Source: Treponema sp.
GTDB lineage: Bacteria; Spirochaetota; Spirochaetia; Treponematales; Breznakiellaceae
DNA: 8,525 nt
Reading direction: 5' to 3'
Assembly: GCA_031284105.1 (NCBI GenBank)
Contig: JAITAN010000071.1
Coordinates: 1-8,525, forward strand
Below the pieces are notes generated by a model that saw nothing but the letters and a program-made list of their open reading frames with translations, searched no databases and was not told the origin of the DNA. This document shows, piece by piece, positions 1-5,030 of this stretch. The position numbers were made by a program, and so were the translations under genes. Positions within the stretch are counted from its first letter, which is position 1. Every line of letters begins with the position of its first letter.

Positions 1-369
1 CTTGCCGCAGGCGCAATCGGCGCTCCGGTGTTTGCAGGCGGCGCGGGCGGCTTTGTTCACTTCATGGCGCCATCCGGAGGTTTTCTCTACGGGTACTTTC
101 TGGCTGCGGTTGTCGCGGGCTTCATAGCGGGCAGCCCTCGCGCCGATCAGAAGATGCGGCTGTGGCGGCTCATCGTTGCGGCTATTGTTGGTATGCTGGT
201 TATCTACATTCCCGGCGTTGTCCAGTTAAAAATCCTTTACGCCATGACATGGAAAACCGCTTTCTTCGCCGGCTGCGTACCGTTCCTCATCGGAGACGCA
301 ATCAAAACCGCCGCCGCCGTTATCATCGCTCCCCGGTTGCGCTCGATGATTGGAGACGTAACTCACTGA
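1..369 (+). CDS. bioY: Biotin transporter BioY, C-terminal part (5' end outside window)
   Basis: BioY is the integral-membrane substrate-binding (S) component for biotin uptake, working alone or with an energy-coupling (ECF) module. The frame is open from base 1, giving 122 residues with no start in the window; the GTG at 28 is internal. Visible BioY signatures are the Gly-rich segment GAPVFAGGAGGF (residues 7-18), the PSGGFLYGYFLAA block (24-36), and the C-terminal VPFLIGDAIKTAAA block (93-106) followed by a basic PRLR. Hydrophobic segments lie at about 28-44, 56-72 and 86-110. BioY proteins are usually about 180-200 residues, so roughly a third is missing to the left. The TGA at 367-369 lies inside the end of the convergent rlmB, with no terminator between them. 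Any biotin control site would lie upstream, outside this window. Confidence 0.9.
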   Translation, partial: LAAGAIGAPVFAGGAGGFVHFMAPSGGFLYGYFLAAVVAGFIAGSPRADQKMRLWRLIVAAIVGMLVIYIPGVVQLKILYAMTWKTAFFAGCVPFLIGDAIKTAAAVIIAPRLRSMIGDVTH

Positions 370-1094
370 CGGACATTCCGCTGCCGCATCACCTCATAAA
401 AAAGCACGCCCGCAGCGACCGACACATTAAGCGAATCAATGCGCCCCTGTGAAGGAATAGCGATAAAGGCATCGCACTGTTCGCGGAGCAGACGGGAAAT
501 GCCGGAGCCTTCGCCGCCGAGTATGAGGGCGACGCGCCCCAAAAGGTTTGTGGCGTACGCGGCTTCGCCGCCCATATCAGCCCCATAAATCCAAAAACCT
601 GTTTGTTTGAGGTTTTCAACCGCGCGCTGAAGATTGGCAACTTCGGCAACCGGTACCCACGCGTCCGCGCCCGCCGATGTTTTGGAAATGACTTCGGCGT
701 GTTTGGCAATGCGGCGGTTTCTGGCGATCACAAGGTCAACGCCGAATTGATCGCAGGAACGGAGAATGGCCCCGTAATTGTGCGGGTCGGTGATTTCATC
801 CAACACCCCAACCAGAACATCCGCGCGGTTTTCTTCGTTAATGCCGCCGATGAATTCCTCTAATGTAACGTCCTTGCCGGAACCATCGTTACTGTGTAGG
901 GCAAGGCCCCGGTTGCCGGGTGCAAGGCGGTCAAGGTCAAACGTCCCAACACGCTCCACGCGCACTTTGTGGATATTTGCAAGCTCAAGCAGTTCCCGCA
1001 TACGCGGTCCCGCCTTTGCAACCAGCAGAGGCCCCGTTGCCCTGCCGGACTTTATCTTTTCCTCAATGGCGTGAAAGCCGGTTAAATATATCAT
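363..1094 (-). CDS. rlmB: 23S rRNA (guanosine-2'-O)-methyltransferase, RlmB/TrmH (SpoU) family
   Basis: A SAM-dependent 2'-O-ribose methyltransferase of the SPOUT superfamily. RlmB modifies G2251 in the peptidyl-transferase P-loop of 23S rRNA. The 243-residue product has the RlmB layout: an N-terminal RNA-binding domain starting MIYLTGFHAIEEKI (1 to about 75), then the knotted catalytic domain. Motif 1 is LDEITDPHNYGAILRSCD (98-115, N106), motif 2 is ALILGGEGSGISRLL (189-203), and motif 3 is IPSQGRIDSLNVSVAAGVL (213-231). The length is typical. The ATG is chosen because it gives the standard N-terminus and has AAGGAAG just upstream. It appears monocistronic, reading away from rpoZ-miaA; its 3' end overlaps the end of bioY by 7 bp. 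Another TrmH-family target (another rRNA position or a tRNA) cannot be excluded, but the N-terminal domain favours RlmB. Confidence 0.9.
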   Translation of the reverse strand: MIYLTGFHAIEEKIKSGRATGPLLVAKAGPRMRELLELANIHKVRVERVGTFDLDRLAPGNRGLALHSNDGSGKDVTLEEFIGGINEENRADVLVGVLDEITDPHNYGAILRSCDQFGVDLVIARNRRIAKHAEVISKTSAGADAWVPVAEVANLQRAVENLKQTGFWIYGADMGGEAAYATNLLGRVALILGGEGSGISRLLREQCDAFIAIPSQGRIDSLNVSVAAGVLFYEVMRQRNVRQ

Positions 1095-1127
1095 GCGCTT
1101 CCTTTTGTTGTGAATTGAATCGAGGTT

Positions 1128-1156
1128 AGTGTAACCGAAAAAGAGAAAATCTTCAA
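1128..1156 (-). promoter_or_regulatory. Probable sigma-70 promoter of rlmB
   Basis: Read on the minus strand, a TTGAAG -35 box (1156-1151) is followed after 17 bp by TACACT (1133-1128). The expected start near 1121 gives a leader of roughly 27 nt before the rlmB ATG at 1094. An imperfect inverted repeat (1154-1162 / 1187-1195) covers the -35 edge and could be an operator, though it may be chance. Confidence 0.4.
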
Positions 1157-1358
1157 GCAGAGGGGATTATCCGCCCTTCATCACCGCTGTGCTTGATGAT
1201 ATTTTGCCATTCATACTAAACCCGCAAGGAAACGGATACTGTTATAAAATAGCCGCAGGAGTTACCCCTGAACGATTTCCTTTTCTTCACAGCCTTGGGA
1301 AAAGGCAGAAAGGGACCGCGCTTGAGTTAGTACTACGTTAAACGGGAAAGCGCGGATC

Positions 1359-1382
1359 GCGCCGGAGGGCCGGTCTCCGCGC
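1359..1382. repeat. GC-rich hairpin-forming inverted repeat
   Basis: The arms at 1359-1367 and 1375-1382 pair over 8 bp with one bulged C and a 7-nt loop (GGCCGGT). A second inverted repeat lies just to the left: CCGCGCTT at 1316-1323 with AAGCGCGG at 1348-1355. Neither has a clear U-tract on either strand, so I do not call them terminators. Their role is unknown. Confidence 0.35.
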
Positions 1383-1510
1383 GGGTATACGTCAAAGACC
1401 GCCTGCGCTTTCTTAGTATCCCAAAACCGGTAATACCCCACAATGTGTATAAATATTAGACCGATGGACAAGGCGGCGGCAGGCGCAACGATACATCGCC
1501 GCAGCCGGAC

Positions 1511-1539
1511 TAGACAAAAAGCGTTCGGTCGGATATGAT
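1511..1539 (+). promoter_or_regulatory. Strong sigma-70 promoter of rpoZ-miaA, apparently giving a leaderless mRNA
   Basis: TAGACA (1511-1516, 5 of 6 consensus positions) is separated by exactly 17 bp from TATGAT (1534-1539, 5 of 6). Only six bases (1540-1545) separate the -10 box from the rpoZ ATG at 1546. The normal start point, about 7 nt past the -10, therefore falls on the A of the ATG. No Shine-Dalgarno sequence precedes this ATG, consistent with leaderless translation. Confidence 0.6.
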
Positions 1540-1545
1540 TAATAC

Positions 1546-1734
1546 ATGATATTTCCATTAAAAGAACTTATTGAATACAGGGACAACATGTACGAAATTA
1601 CCGTCGCGGCCTCGCGGCGGGCGTATCAGCTTTCCATGCTCAAGGACGCGGCAATCGAAGAACACGAGGGTAAGGTTATATCGCTCGCGGCCCGTCAGAT
1701 GTTTACTTCGCAAATAGGTTTTCGTCTGGAATAG
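1546..1734 (+). CDS. rpoZ: RNA polymerase omega subunit-like protein (RpoZ/Rpb6 family)
   Basis: A 62-residue protein whose core NMYEITVAASRRAYQL (14-29) matches the omega pattern (N-x-[FY]-E-hydrophobic-x2-AA-x-RA-x-QL). It is followed by DAAIEEHEGKVISLAARQMF (34-53), resembling the omega helix that continues EE-x3-GK. Omega binds the C-terminal region of beta-prime and helps RNA polymerase assembly. The product is short for the family, lacking the longer acidic C-terminus of proteobacterial omegas. ATG 1546 is chosen because the omega motif starts by residue 14 and the downstream ATG at 1588 would remove it. There is no ribosome site, but a promoter lies immediately upstream. miaA follows after 9 bases and is presumably co-transcribed. 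The assignment is by motif only; a divergent Rpb6-like small protein is the alternative. Confidence 0.75.
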   Translation: MIFPLKELIEYRDNMYEITVAASRRAYQLSMLKDAAIEEHEGKVISLAARQMFTSQIGFRLE

Positions 1735-1743
1735 GTCCGTGCC

Positions 1744-2706
1744 GTGCCGGAGCGCATAAACGTTCTTGTTCTCTTTGGCCCTACGGCCGGAGGGAAAACC
1801 CGTGTGCTGGAAGAGCTTTTTGCCGAAAACAGCGTATGTAGGGCTGAAATTGTGTCGGCGGATTCCATGCAGGTTTATAAAGGTATGGACATAGGGACCG
1901 CCAAGCCGTCCGTAGGTTTACAGGAACGGCTCCCCCACCACCTTATCGACATACGGATGCCTGATCAATGCTATAATGCCGGCGATTTTGTCGATTGCAC
2001 GGATAAAGCGATAGCACGGATCGCCGGACGGAGCGCATTACCCGTTGTATCAGGCGGAACCGGCTTTTACCTCAAGAATTTTATCATGGGACTGCCCGAA
2101 GCCCCGCCTTCCGATGAGGGCGTGCGGAACGCTCTTAAAGCCGAAGCTCGCGAACGCGGGATAGAAACGCTTGCAAAGGAACTTGCCGCCTGCGATCCGG
2201 TGAGCGCCGCCCGTATCCATATCAACGATGAATACCGGCTTCTGCGCGCTCTGGAAGTGTTCCGTCTTACCGGCGCGCCGTTAAGTTCTTTCTCGATGAA
2301 CGCCGGTACGCCGCGGGACAAATACCGCCTCCTGATACTTGCCCTTATGCGCCCCCGCGAAGACCTCTACCGGCGCATCAATGAACGCTGCTCCCTCATG
2401 TTCAAAGACGGGCTTGCTGATGAAGTCCGCTCTCTGGTATCGTCCGGCTACGGACCTGCGGTTCCGGGCATGAGAGCCATAGGTTACCGCGAATTTTTTG
2501 ACGAACACGGCGCGATACGAACCGACACCGGCGCGGTTGAGGCGCTTGTGGCGCAGCACAGCCGGAATTACGCCAAACGGCAAATGACGTACTTTGCGTC
2601 TATTCCCAATACGGTTTGGATACGTACAGATGAAGAAACATCGATTGAGCATATACAGGCGCTGCTGGACGCATGGCGCAATAACCGGCGTCCGGCGCGC
2701 TCGTAG
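1744..2706 (+). CDS. miaA: tRNA dimethylallyltransferase MiaA
   Basis: Transfers a dimethylallyl group from DMAPP to N6 of A37 in tRNAs that read codons starting with U, the first step to (ms2)i6A. The 320 residues carry the P-loop GPTAGGKT (12-19), in which the usual Ser of GPTASGK is Gly; the catalytic/substrate block DSMQVYKGMDIGTAKP (40-55); HHLID (65-69); SGGTGFYLKNFIMGLP (103-118); the EYRLLRALEVFRLTG segment (163-177); PGMRAIGYREF (241-251); and the C-terminal RNYAKRQMTYF signature (274-284). The length is standard. The start is GTG with only a weak upstream GGA, nine bases after the rpoZ stop, so translation is probably coupled to rpoZ. The stop codon lies one base from the end of convergent gpmI. 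Confidence 0.95.
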   Translation: MPERINVLVLFGPTAGGKTRVLEELFAENSVCRAEIVSADSMQVYKGMDIGTAKPSVGLQERLPHHLIDIRMPDQCYNAGDFVDCTDKAIARIAGRSALPVVSGGTGFYLKNFIMGLPEAPPSDEGVRNALKAEARERGIETLAKELAACDPVSAARIHINDEYRLLRALEVFRLTGAPLSSFSMNAGTPRDKYRLLILALMRPREDLYRRINERCSLMFKDGLADEVRSLVSSGYGPAVPGMRAIGYREFFDEHGAIRTDTGAVEALVAQHSRNYAKRQMTYFASIPNTVWIRTDEETSIEHIQALLDAWRNNRRPARS

Positions 2707-2707
2707 T

Positions 2708-4378
2708 TCACCTCATCTTCAGCACGGATGCGTCGTACCCCTCCGGCGGGATGAATCCCAGCAGATCGATGCAAGTCGCCGCGATGGAGCTGATGCCGAG
2801 ACCTTCGTTGAGGCGCGTATTGTCATATTCGCCCCGGTAGTCCGGGTCGTATACGATACACGGCACCGGATTCAGGCTGTGGCTTGTCTTAGCTTTAGGC
2901 GTACCGTCCGCCTTGCGGACAACCGCGCCGCTTTTCTTGTCATGCTCGAACATGTCGTCGCTGTTGCCGTGATCCGCCGTGATAACCATGGCTGCGCCCG
3001 CTTCCTCCACGGCCTTTATGAGCCTGCCGAGCTGTATATCCATGCTTTCCATTGAGCAGATAACCGCCTGATACACGCCGGTGTGTCCCACCATGTCGCC
3101 GTTAGGGAAATTAAGCCGAATAAAATCGTACTTCCCGCTGGTGATAGCCTCAAGTACGCGATCGGTAATATCCGCGCATTTCATCCACGGGCGCTGTTCA
3201 AACGGCACCACATCGCTTTTAATTTCAACATAGTCTTCGAGTTTTTCATCGAATTTTCCCGTGCGGTTGCCGTTGAAGAAATAGGTAACGTGTCCGTATT
3301 TTTGGGTCTCGGAAATGGCAAGGGTACGCACGCCGGAAGCTGCCAGATATTCCCCCAGCGTGCGGTCAATGGACGGCGGGCTTACCAGATAGCGTTTTGG
3401 TACGTGTGTGTCGCCGTCATATTCCATCATGCCTGCGTAACAGACCTTGGGACGGCGGCCCCGATCAAAATGGATAAACTGTTCTTCCTCAAACGCCGCG
3501 GTAATTTCAAGCGCGCGGTCCCCCCGAAAGTTGAAATACACAACGGAATCCCCATCTTCTATCGCGCCTATTGGTGTTCCATCTTCCGCGATAACAAATT
3601 CTTTGAGGTCTTGATCGATAATGCCGGGTATTTCCGCACGGTAGGTTTCAACCGCTTCTCGTGCGCTCTTGAACTGACGCGCCGCACCGTGAACATGAGT
3701 TTCCCAGCCGCGGTGAACCATGTTCCAATCCGCGCCGTACCTGTCCATGGTGATCCACATGCGTCCGCCGCCCGAAGCGATTTTCGCATCAAAACCGGAG
3801 GAACCTTCGGTTTCTTTCGTGATCACATCTTGCAAGAAGGCTTCAAACGGATCGATATACTCAAGCGCGCTGGTCTCGCCGACATCGCGTCCGTCAAAAA
3901 GTACGTGAACCCGCACCTTTTTAACGCCGTCTTTTTTCGCTTGAACGATCATGGCCTTGAGATGATCGAGGTGGCTGTGTACATTCCCGTCCGAGAAAAG
4001 GCCGATAAAATGCAGGGCGCCGCCGTCGGCTGCGGTACCGGTAACGTCCTTCCACGCCTTTCCCTGAAACATGGCGCCGGTCTGGATGGAAGCGGACGCC
4101 AGCGCCGCACCCTGTTTGAAGACGCGGCCGCAGCCCATCGCATTATGTCCGACCTCACTGTTCCCCATATCGTCATCGGAAGGAAGCCCCACGGCTTTTC
4201 CATGCGCTTTTAAGCGGGTATTCGGCGCTTTCGCTTTTACCGCACTCAGGTGATCCGTTTTGGCGTCCACAACAGCGTCTCCTTCTTTGTATTTGCCATA
4301 CCCTACGCCATCCATGATGACGAGAATAACAGGACCCTTCCGTCCTTTCCATGCGGGATTTTTCTTCAATGCTTCCAT
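2708..4378 (-). CDS. gpmI: 2,3-bisphosphoglycerate-independent phosphoglycerate mutase, long form
   Basis: Interconverts 3- and 2-phosphoglycerate in glycolysis and gluconeogenesis through a phosphoserine intermediate, using two metal ions (typically Mn2+). In the 556-residue product the alkaline-phosphatase-fold ligands are visible: D23 (IMDG), phospho-acceptor S74 (MGNSEVGH, 71-78), D428 and H432 (NGDMVGHTG), D469 and H470 (TADHGNSD), and H500 (TSHSLNPVP). The substrate-binding FDGRDV (161-166), FNFRGDRA (282-289) and ETQKYGHVTYFFNG (357-370) are present. ATG 4378 is chosen because AAAGGAG (4392-4386) sits 7 bases upstream; a TTG at 4396 would place that ribosome site inside the gene. At 556 residues it is longer than the bacterial form of about 510, and segments such as IASGGGRMWITMDRYGADW resemble the plant/trypanosomatid class. 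It appears monocistronic and convergent with miaA. Confidence 0.95.
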   Translation of the reverse strand: MEALKKNPAWKGRKGPVILVIMDGVGYGKYKEGDAVVDAKTDHLSAVKAKAPNTRLKAHGKAVGLPSDDDMGNSEVGHNAMGCGRVFKQGAALASASIQTGAMFQGKAWKDVTGTAADGGALHFIGLFSDGNVHSHLDHLKAMIVQAKKDGVKKVRVHVLFDGRDVGETSALEYIDPFEAFLQDVITKETEGSSGFDAKIASGGGRMWITMDRYGADWNMVHRGWETHVHGAARQFKSAREAVETYRAEIPGIIDQDLKEFVIAEDGTPIGAIEDGDSVVYFNFRGDRALEITAAFEEEQFIHFDRGRRPKVCYAGMMEYDGDTHVPKRYLVSPPSIDRTLGEYLAASGVRTLAISETQKYGHVTYFFNGNRTGKFDEKLEDYVEIKSDVVPFEQRPWMKCADITDRVLEAITSGKYDFIRLNFPNGDMVGHTGVYQAVICSMESMDIQLGRLIKAVEEAGAAMVITADHGNSDDMFEHDKKSGAVVRKADGTPKAKTSHSLNPVPCIVYDPDYRGEYDNTRLNEGLGISSIAATCIDLLGFIPPEGYDASVLKMR

Positions 4379-4385
4379 AAAATCG

Positions 4386-4392
4386 CTCCTTT
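4386..4392 (-). promoter_or_regulatory. Ribosome binding site that fixes the gpmI start
   Basis: On the minus strand AAAGGAG is followed by 7 bases and then ATG at 4378. This strong match argues against the in-frame TTG start at 4396. Confidence 0.8.
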
Positions 4393-4404
4393 GCAATTAG
4401 CTGT

Positions 4405-4466
4405 GAACCGGTTCCAACGTTCAAAGAACGCGTTCAAAGAACGCCGCATTTTGATACATGTCGAAC
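4405..4466. promoter_or_regulatory. Cluster of GAAC/GTTC half-sites upstream of gpmI (putative operator)
   Basis: Seven half-sites are visible: GAAC 4405, GTTC 4411, GTTC 4419, GAAC 4426, GTTC 4432, GAAC 4439 and GAAC 4463. They form two perfect 10-bp palindromes, GAACCGGTTC (4405-4414) and GAACGCGTTC (4426-4435), whose centres are exactly 21 bp apart. They also form a tandem duplication of the 13-bp inverted repeat CGTTCAAAGAACG (4418-4430 and 4431-4443). The cluster sits between the gpmI start and its likely -10 box. It could bind a dimeric repressor or act as alternative hairpins in the gpmI leader; the sequence alone does not decide. Confidence 0.5.
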
Positions 4467-4481
4467 CTGTCTCATGAGGGG

Positions 4482-4487
4482 AGTATA
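4482..4487 (-). promoter_or_regulatory. Possible -10 box of gpmI
   Basis: TATACT on the minus strand matches TATAAT at 5 of 6 positions. At the -35 distance only TTTCCT or TTCCTA is seen, a poor match, so the promoter may need an activator or be miscalled. It would start transcription near 4475, giving a leader of about 97 nt that contains the GAAC/GTTC cluster. Confidence 0.35.
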
Positions 4488-4538
4488 CTGGAAAAAAGAG
4501 TTTTAGGAAAGATACGGTAGGGACGGCTTTTTCAGATT

Positions 4539-4560
4539 GAATTTTGTTTGAATTTTGTTT
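4539..4560. repeat. Tandem 11-bp direct repeat
   Basis: GAATTTTGTTT occurs twice head to tail (4539-4549 and 4550-4560), upstream of the first TATAAT promoter. It is AT-rich and possibly an upstream element; no function is inferred. Confidence 0.5.
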
Positions 4561-4581
4561 TTCGTTCTTGGAAAAAGAGAC

Positions 4582-4610
4582 TTGTACAAATTTTCCGTAT
4601 TGATTATAAT
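4582..4610 (+). promoter_or_regulatory. Probable promoter for the gtr operon
   Basis: TTGTAC (4582-4587, weak: first three bases match) is followed after 17 bp by a perfect TATAAT (4605-4610). The expected start point, about 4617, coincides with an ATG six bases past the -10 box, the same geometry as the rpoZ promoter. If it drives gtrB, the leader is about 414 nt and includes the whole 21-bp array. Confidence 0.5.
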
Positions 4611-4616
4611 AGATTC

Positions 4617-4808
4617 ATGTTTTTATTGACAACGGCAAGCGTAGAGACAGGAAGCACCGATCACCGATCACATTATAATGTAAGTAAAAGAAAGAATGTC
4701 AACCCTCTAACGCCCAAATTCCCGCTTTTTATCAATTTTTTCTATTTTTTTATAGAGACAAACCGAAGGTCTGTCCTGCCGTCTCAAAGGGGCTCCCCGC
4801 CGAGTTAA
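4617..4808 (+). CDS. Doubtful 63-residue ORF at a leaderless-type start
   Basis: This ORF begins at the ATG lying where the upstream TATAAT would start transcription, and reads MFLLTTASVETGSTDHRSH and on to an aromatic stretch (INFFYFF) before stopping in the second 21-bp unit. I recognise no homology and its composition is not convincing. It matters mainly because a T7 tract (4745-4751) lies in its middle: one added T would join it to the Lys-Gly-x-Pro repeat frame, giving a 142-residue product. It may equally be chance open sequence. Confidence 0.15.
   Translation: MFLLTTASVETGSTDHRSHYNVSKRKNVNPLTPKFPLFINFFYFFIETNRRSVLPSQRGSPPS
4655..4680. promoter_or_regulatory. CACCGAT direct repeats abutting a palindromic TATAAT
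   Basis: CACCGAT occurs twice in tandem followed by CAC (4655-4671), directly joined to the 10-bp palindrome CATTATAATG (4671-4680), which contains a perfect TATAAT (4674-4679). No -35 box is found at 16-18 bp, and the TTGACA at 4626 is 42 bp away. If it is a promoter, it probably needs an activator binding the repeats. The alternative is simple AT-rich coincidence. Confidence 0.3.
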
Positions 4809-5016
4809 AGGGGATCCCCGCCAAGCCAAAGGGGCAGCCCGTTACGTCAAAGGGGCAGCCCGCCGCCTCAAAGGGGAACCCCGCCGCCTTAAAGGGGAAC
4901 CCCGCCGCCTTAAAGGGGAAGCCCGTCACGCCAAAGGGGAACCCCGCCGTCTCAAAGGGGAAGCCCTACGAGTCAAAGGGGAGGCCCGCCAAGCCGGAGG
5001 GAAAGCCCGCAAAAGA
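4765..5016. repeat. Tandem array of twelve 21-bp units upstream of gtrB
   Basis: Units start every 21 bp from 4765. The consensus is AAAGGGG-NNN-CCCGCC-NNNYY, with AAAGGGG invariant in units 2-11 (4786-4981) and the first and last units degenerate. Two units (4870-4890 and 4891-4911) are identical. The core GGGG-NN-CCC is near-palindromic (GGGGATCCCC in one unit). The array is contiguous without spacers, so it is not CRISPR. The period equals two helical turns and seven codons. It ends 14 bases before the gtrB ATG. Copy number would be expected to vary by recombination or slippage. Confidence 0.95.
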
Positions 5017-5017
5017 G

Positions 5018-5022
5018 AGGAG
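5018..5022 (+). promoter_or_regulatory. Ribosome binding site of gtrB
   Basis: AGGAG lies 8 bases before ATG 5031 and supports that start despite the unusual N-terminal extension it produces. It sits inside the Lys-Gly-x-Pro open frame, directly after the last repeat unit. Confidence 0.75.
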
Positions 5023-5030
5023 AAAAGACG

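Larger units (their letters stand above)
1095..1545. other. Divergent intergenic region, rlmB to rpoZ
   Basis: A 451-base gap between divergent genes. It holds a probable rlmB promoter on the left, an inverted repeat overlapping that promoter's -35 box (1154-1162 against 1187-1195, one mismatch), two further inverted repeats near 1316-1382, and the rpoZ promoter at the right edge. A 98-codon minus-strand open frame (1262-1558) crosses it, but it has no recognisable homology, no clear ribosome site, and would run over the rpoZ promoter and start. I see no RNA gene or mobile-element end here. Confidence 0.6.
4379..5030. other. Long divergent intergenic region, gpmI to gtrB
   Basis: A 652-base gap with three compositional zones. 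4379-4490 is the gpmI leader with palindromic half-sites. About 4491-4764 is AT-rich and holds two TATAAT boxes, short direct repeats and T6/T7 tracts. 4765-5016 is a GC-rich 21-bp tandem array. The composition changes sharply at about 4765. No terminator or RNA gene was recognised; the internal elements are listed separately. Confidence 0.7.

Noticed and set aside
1359..1382. Rho-independent terminator
   Set aside because: The stem is strong but neither strand has a T-tract after it, and no gene end lies nearby on the appropriate strand.
1262..1558. 98-codon minus-strand open frame between rlmB and rpoZ
   Set aside because: No homology recognised, no ribosome site, and its start overlaps the rpoZ promoter and first codons. 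A hydrophobic stretch alone is not enough to call a gene.
3083..4213. 376-codon plus-strand open frame opposite gpmI
   Set aside because: Antisense shadow of a gene with complete catalytic motifs; the translation has no recognisable domain and the frame lacks its own upstream signals.
4379..4396. TTG start for gpmI at 4396
   Set aside because: It would put the AAAGGAG ribosome site inside the coding region; ATG 4378 has correct spacing.
4626..4631. Perfect TTGACA as a -35 box for the gtr operon
   Set aside because: No -10 box lies 15-19 bp downstream; the next TATAAT is 42 bp away.
4765..5016. CRISPR array
   Set aside because: Units are contiguous 21-bp repeats without unique spacers, and no cas gene is present.
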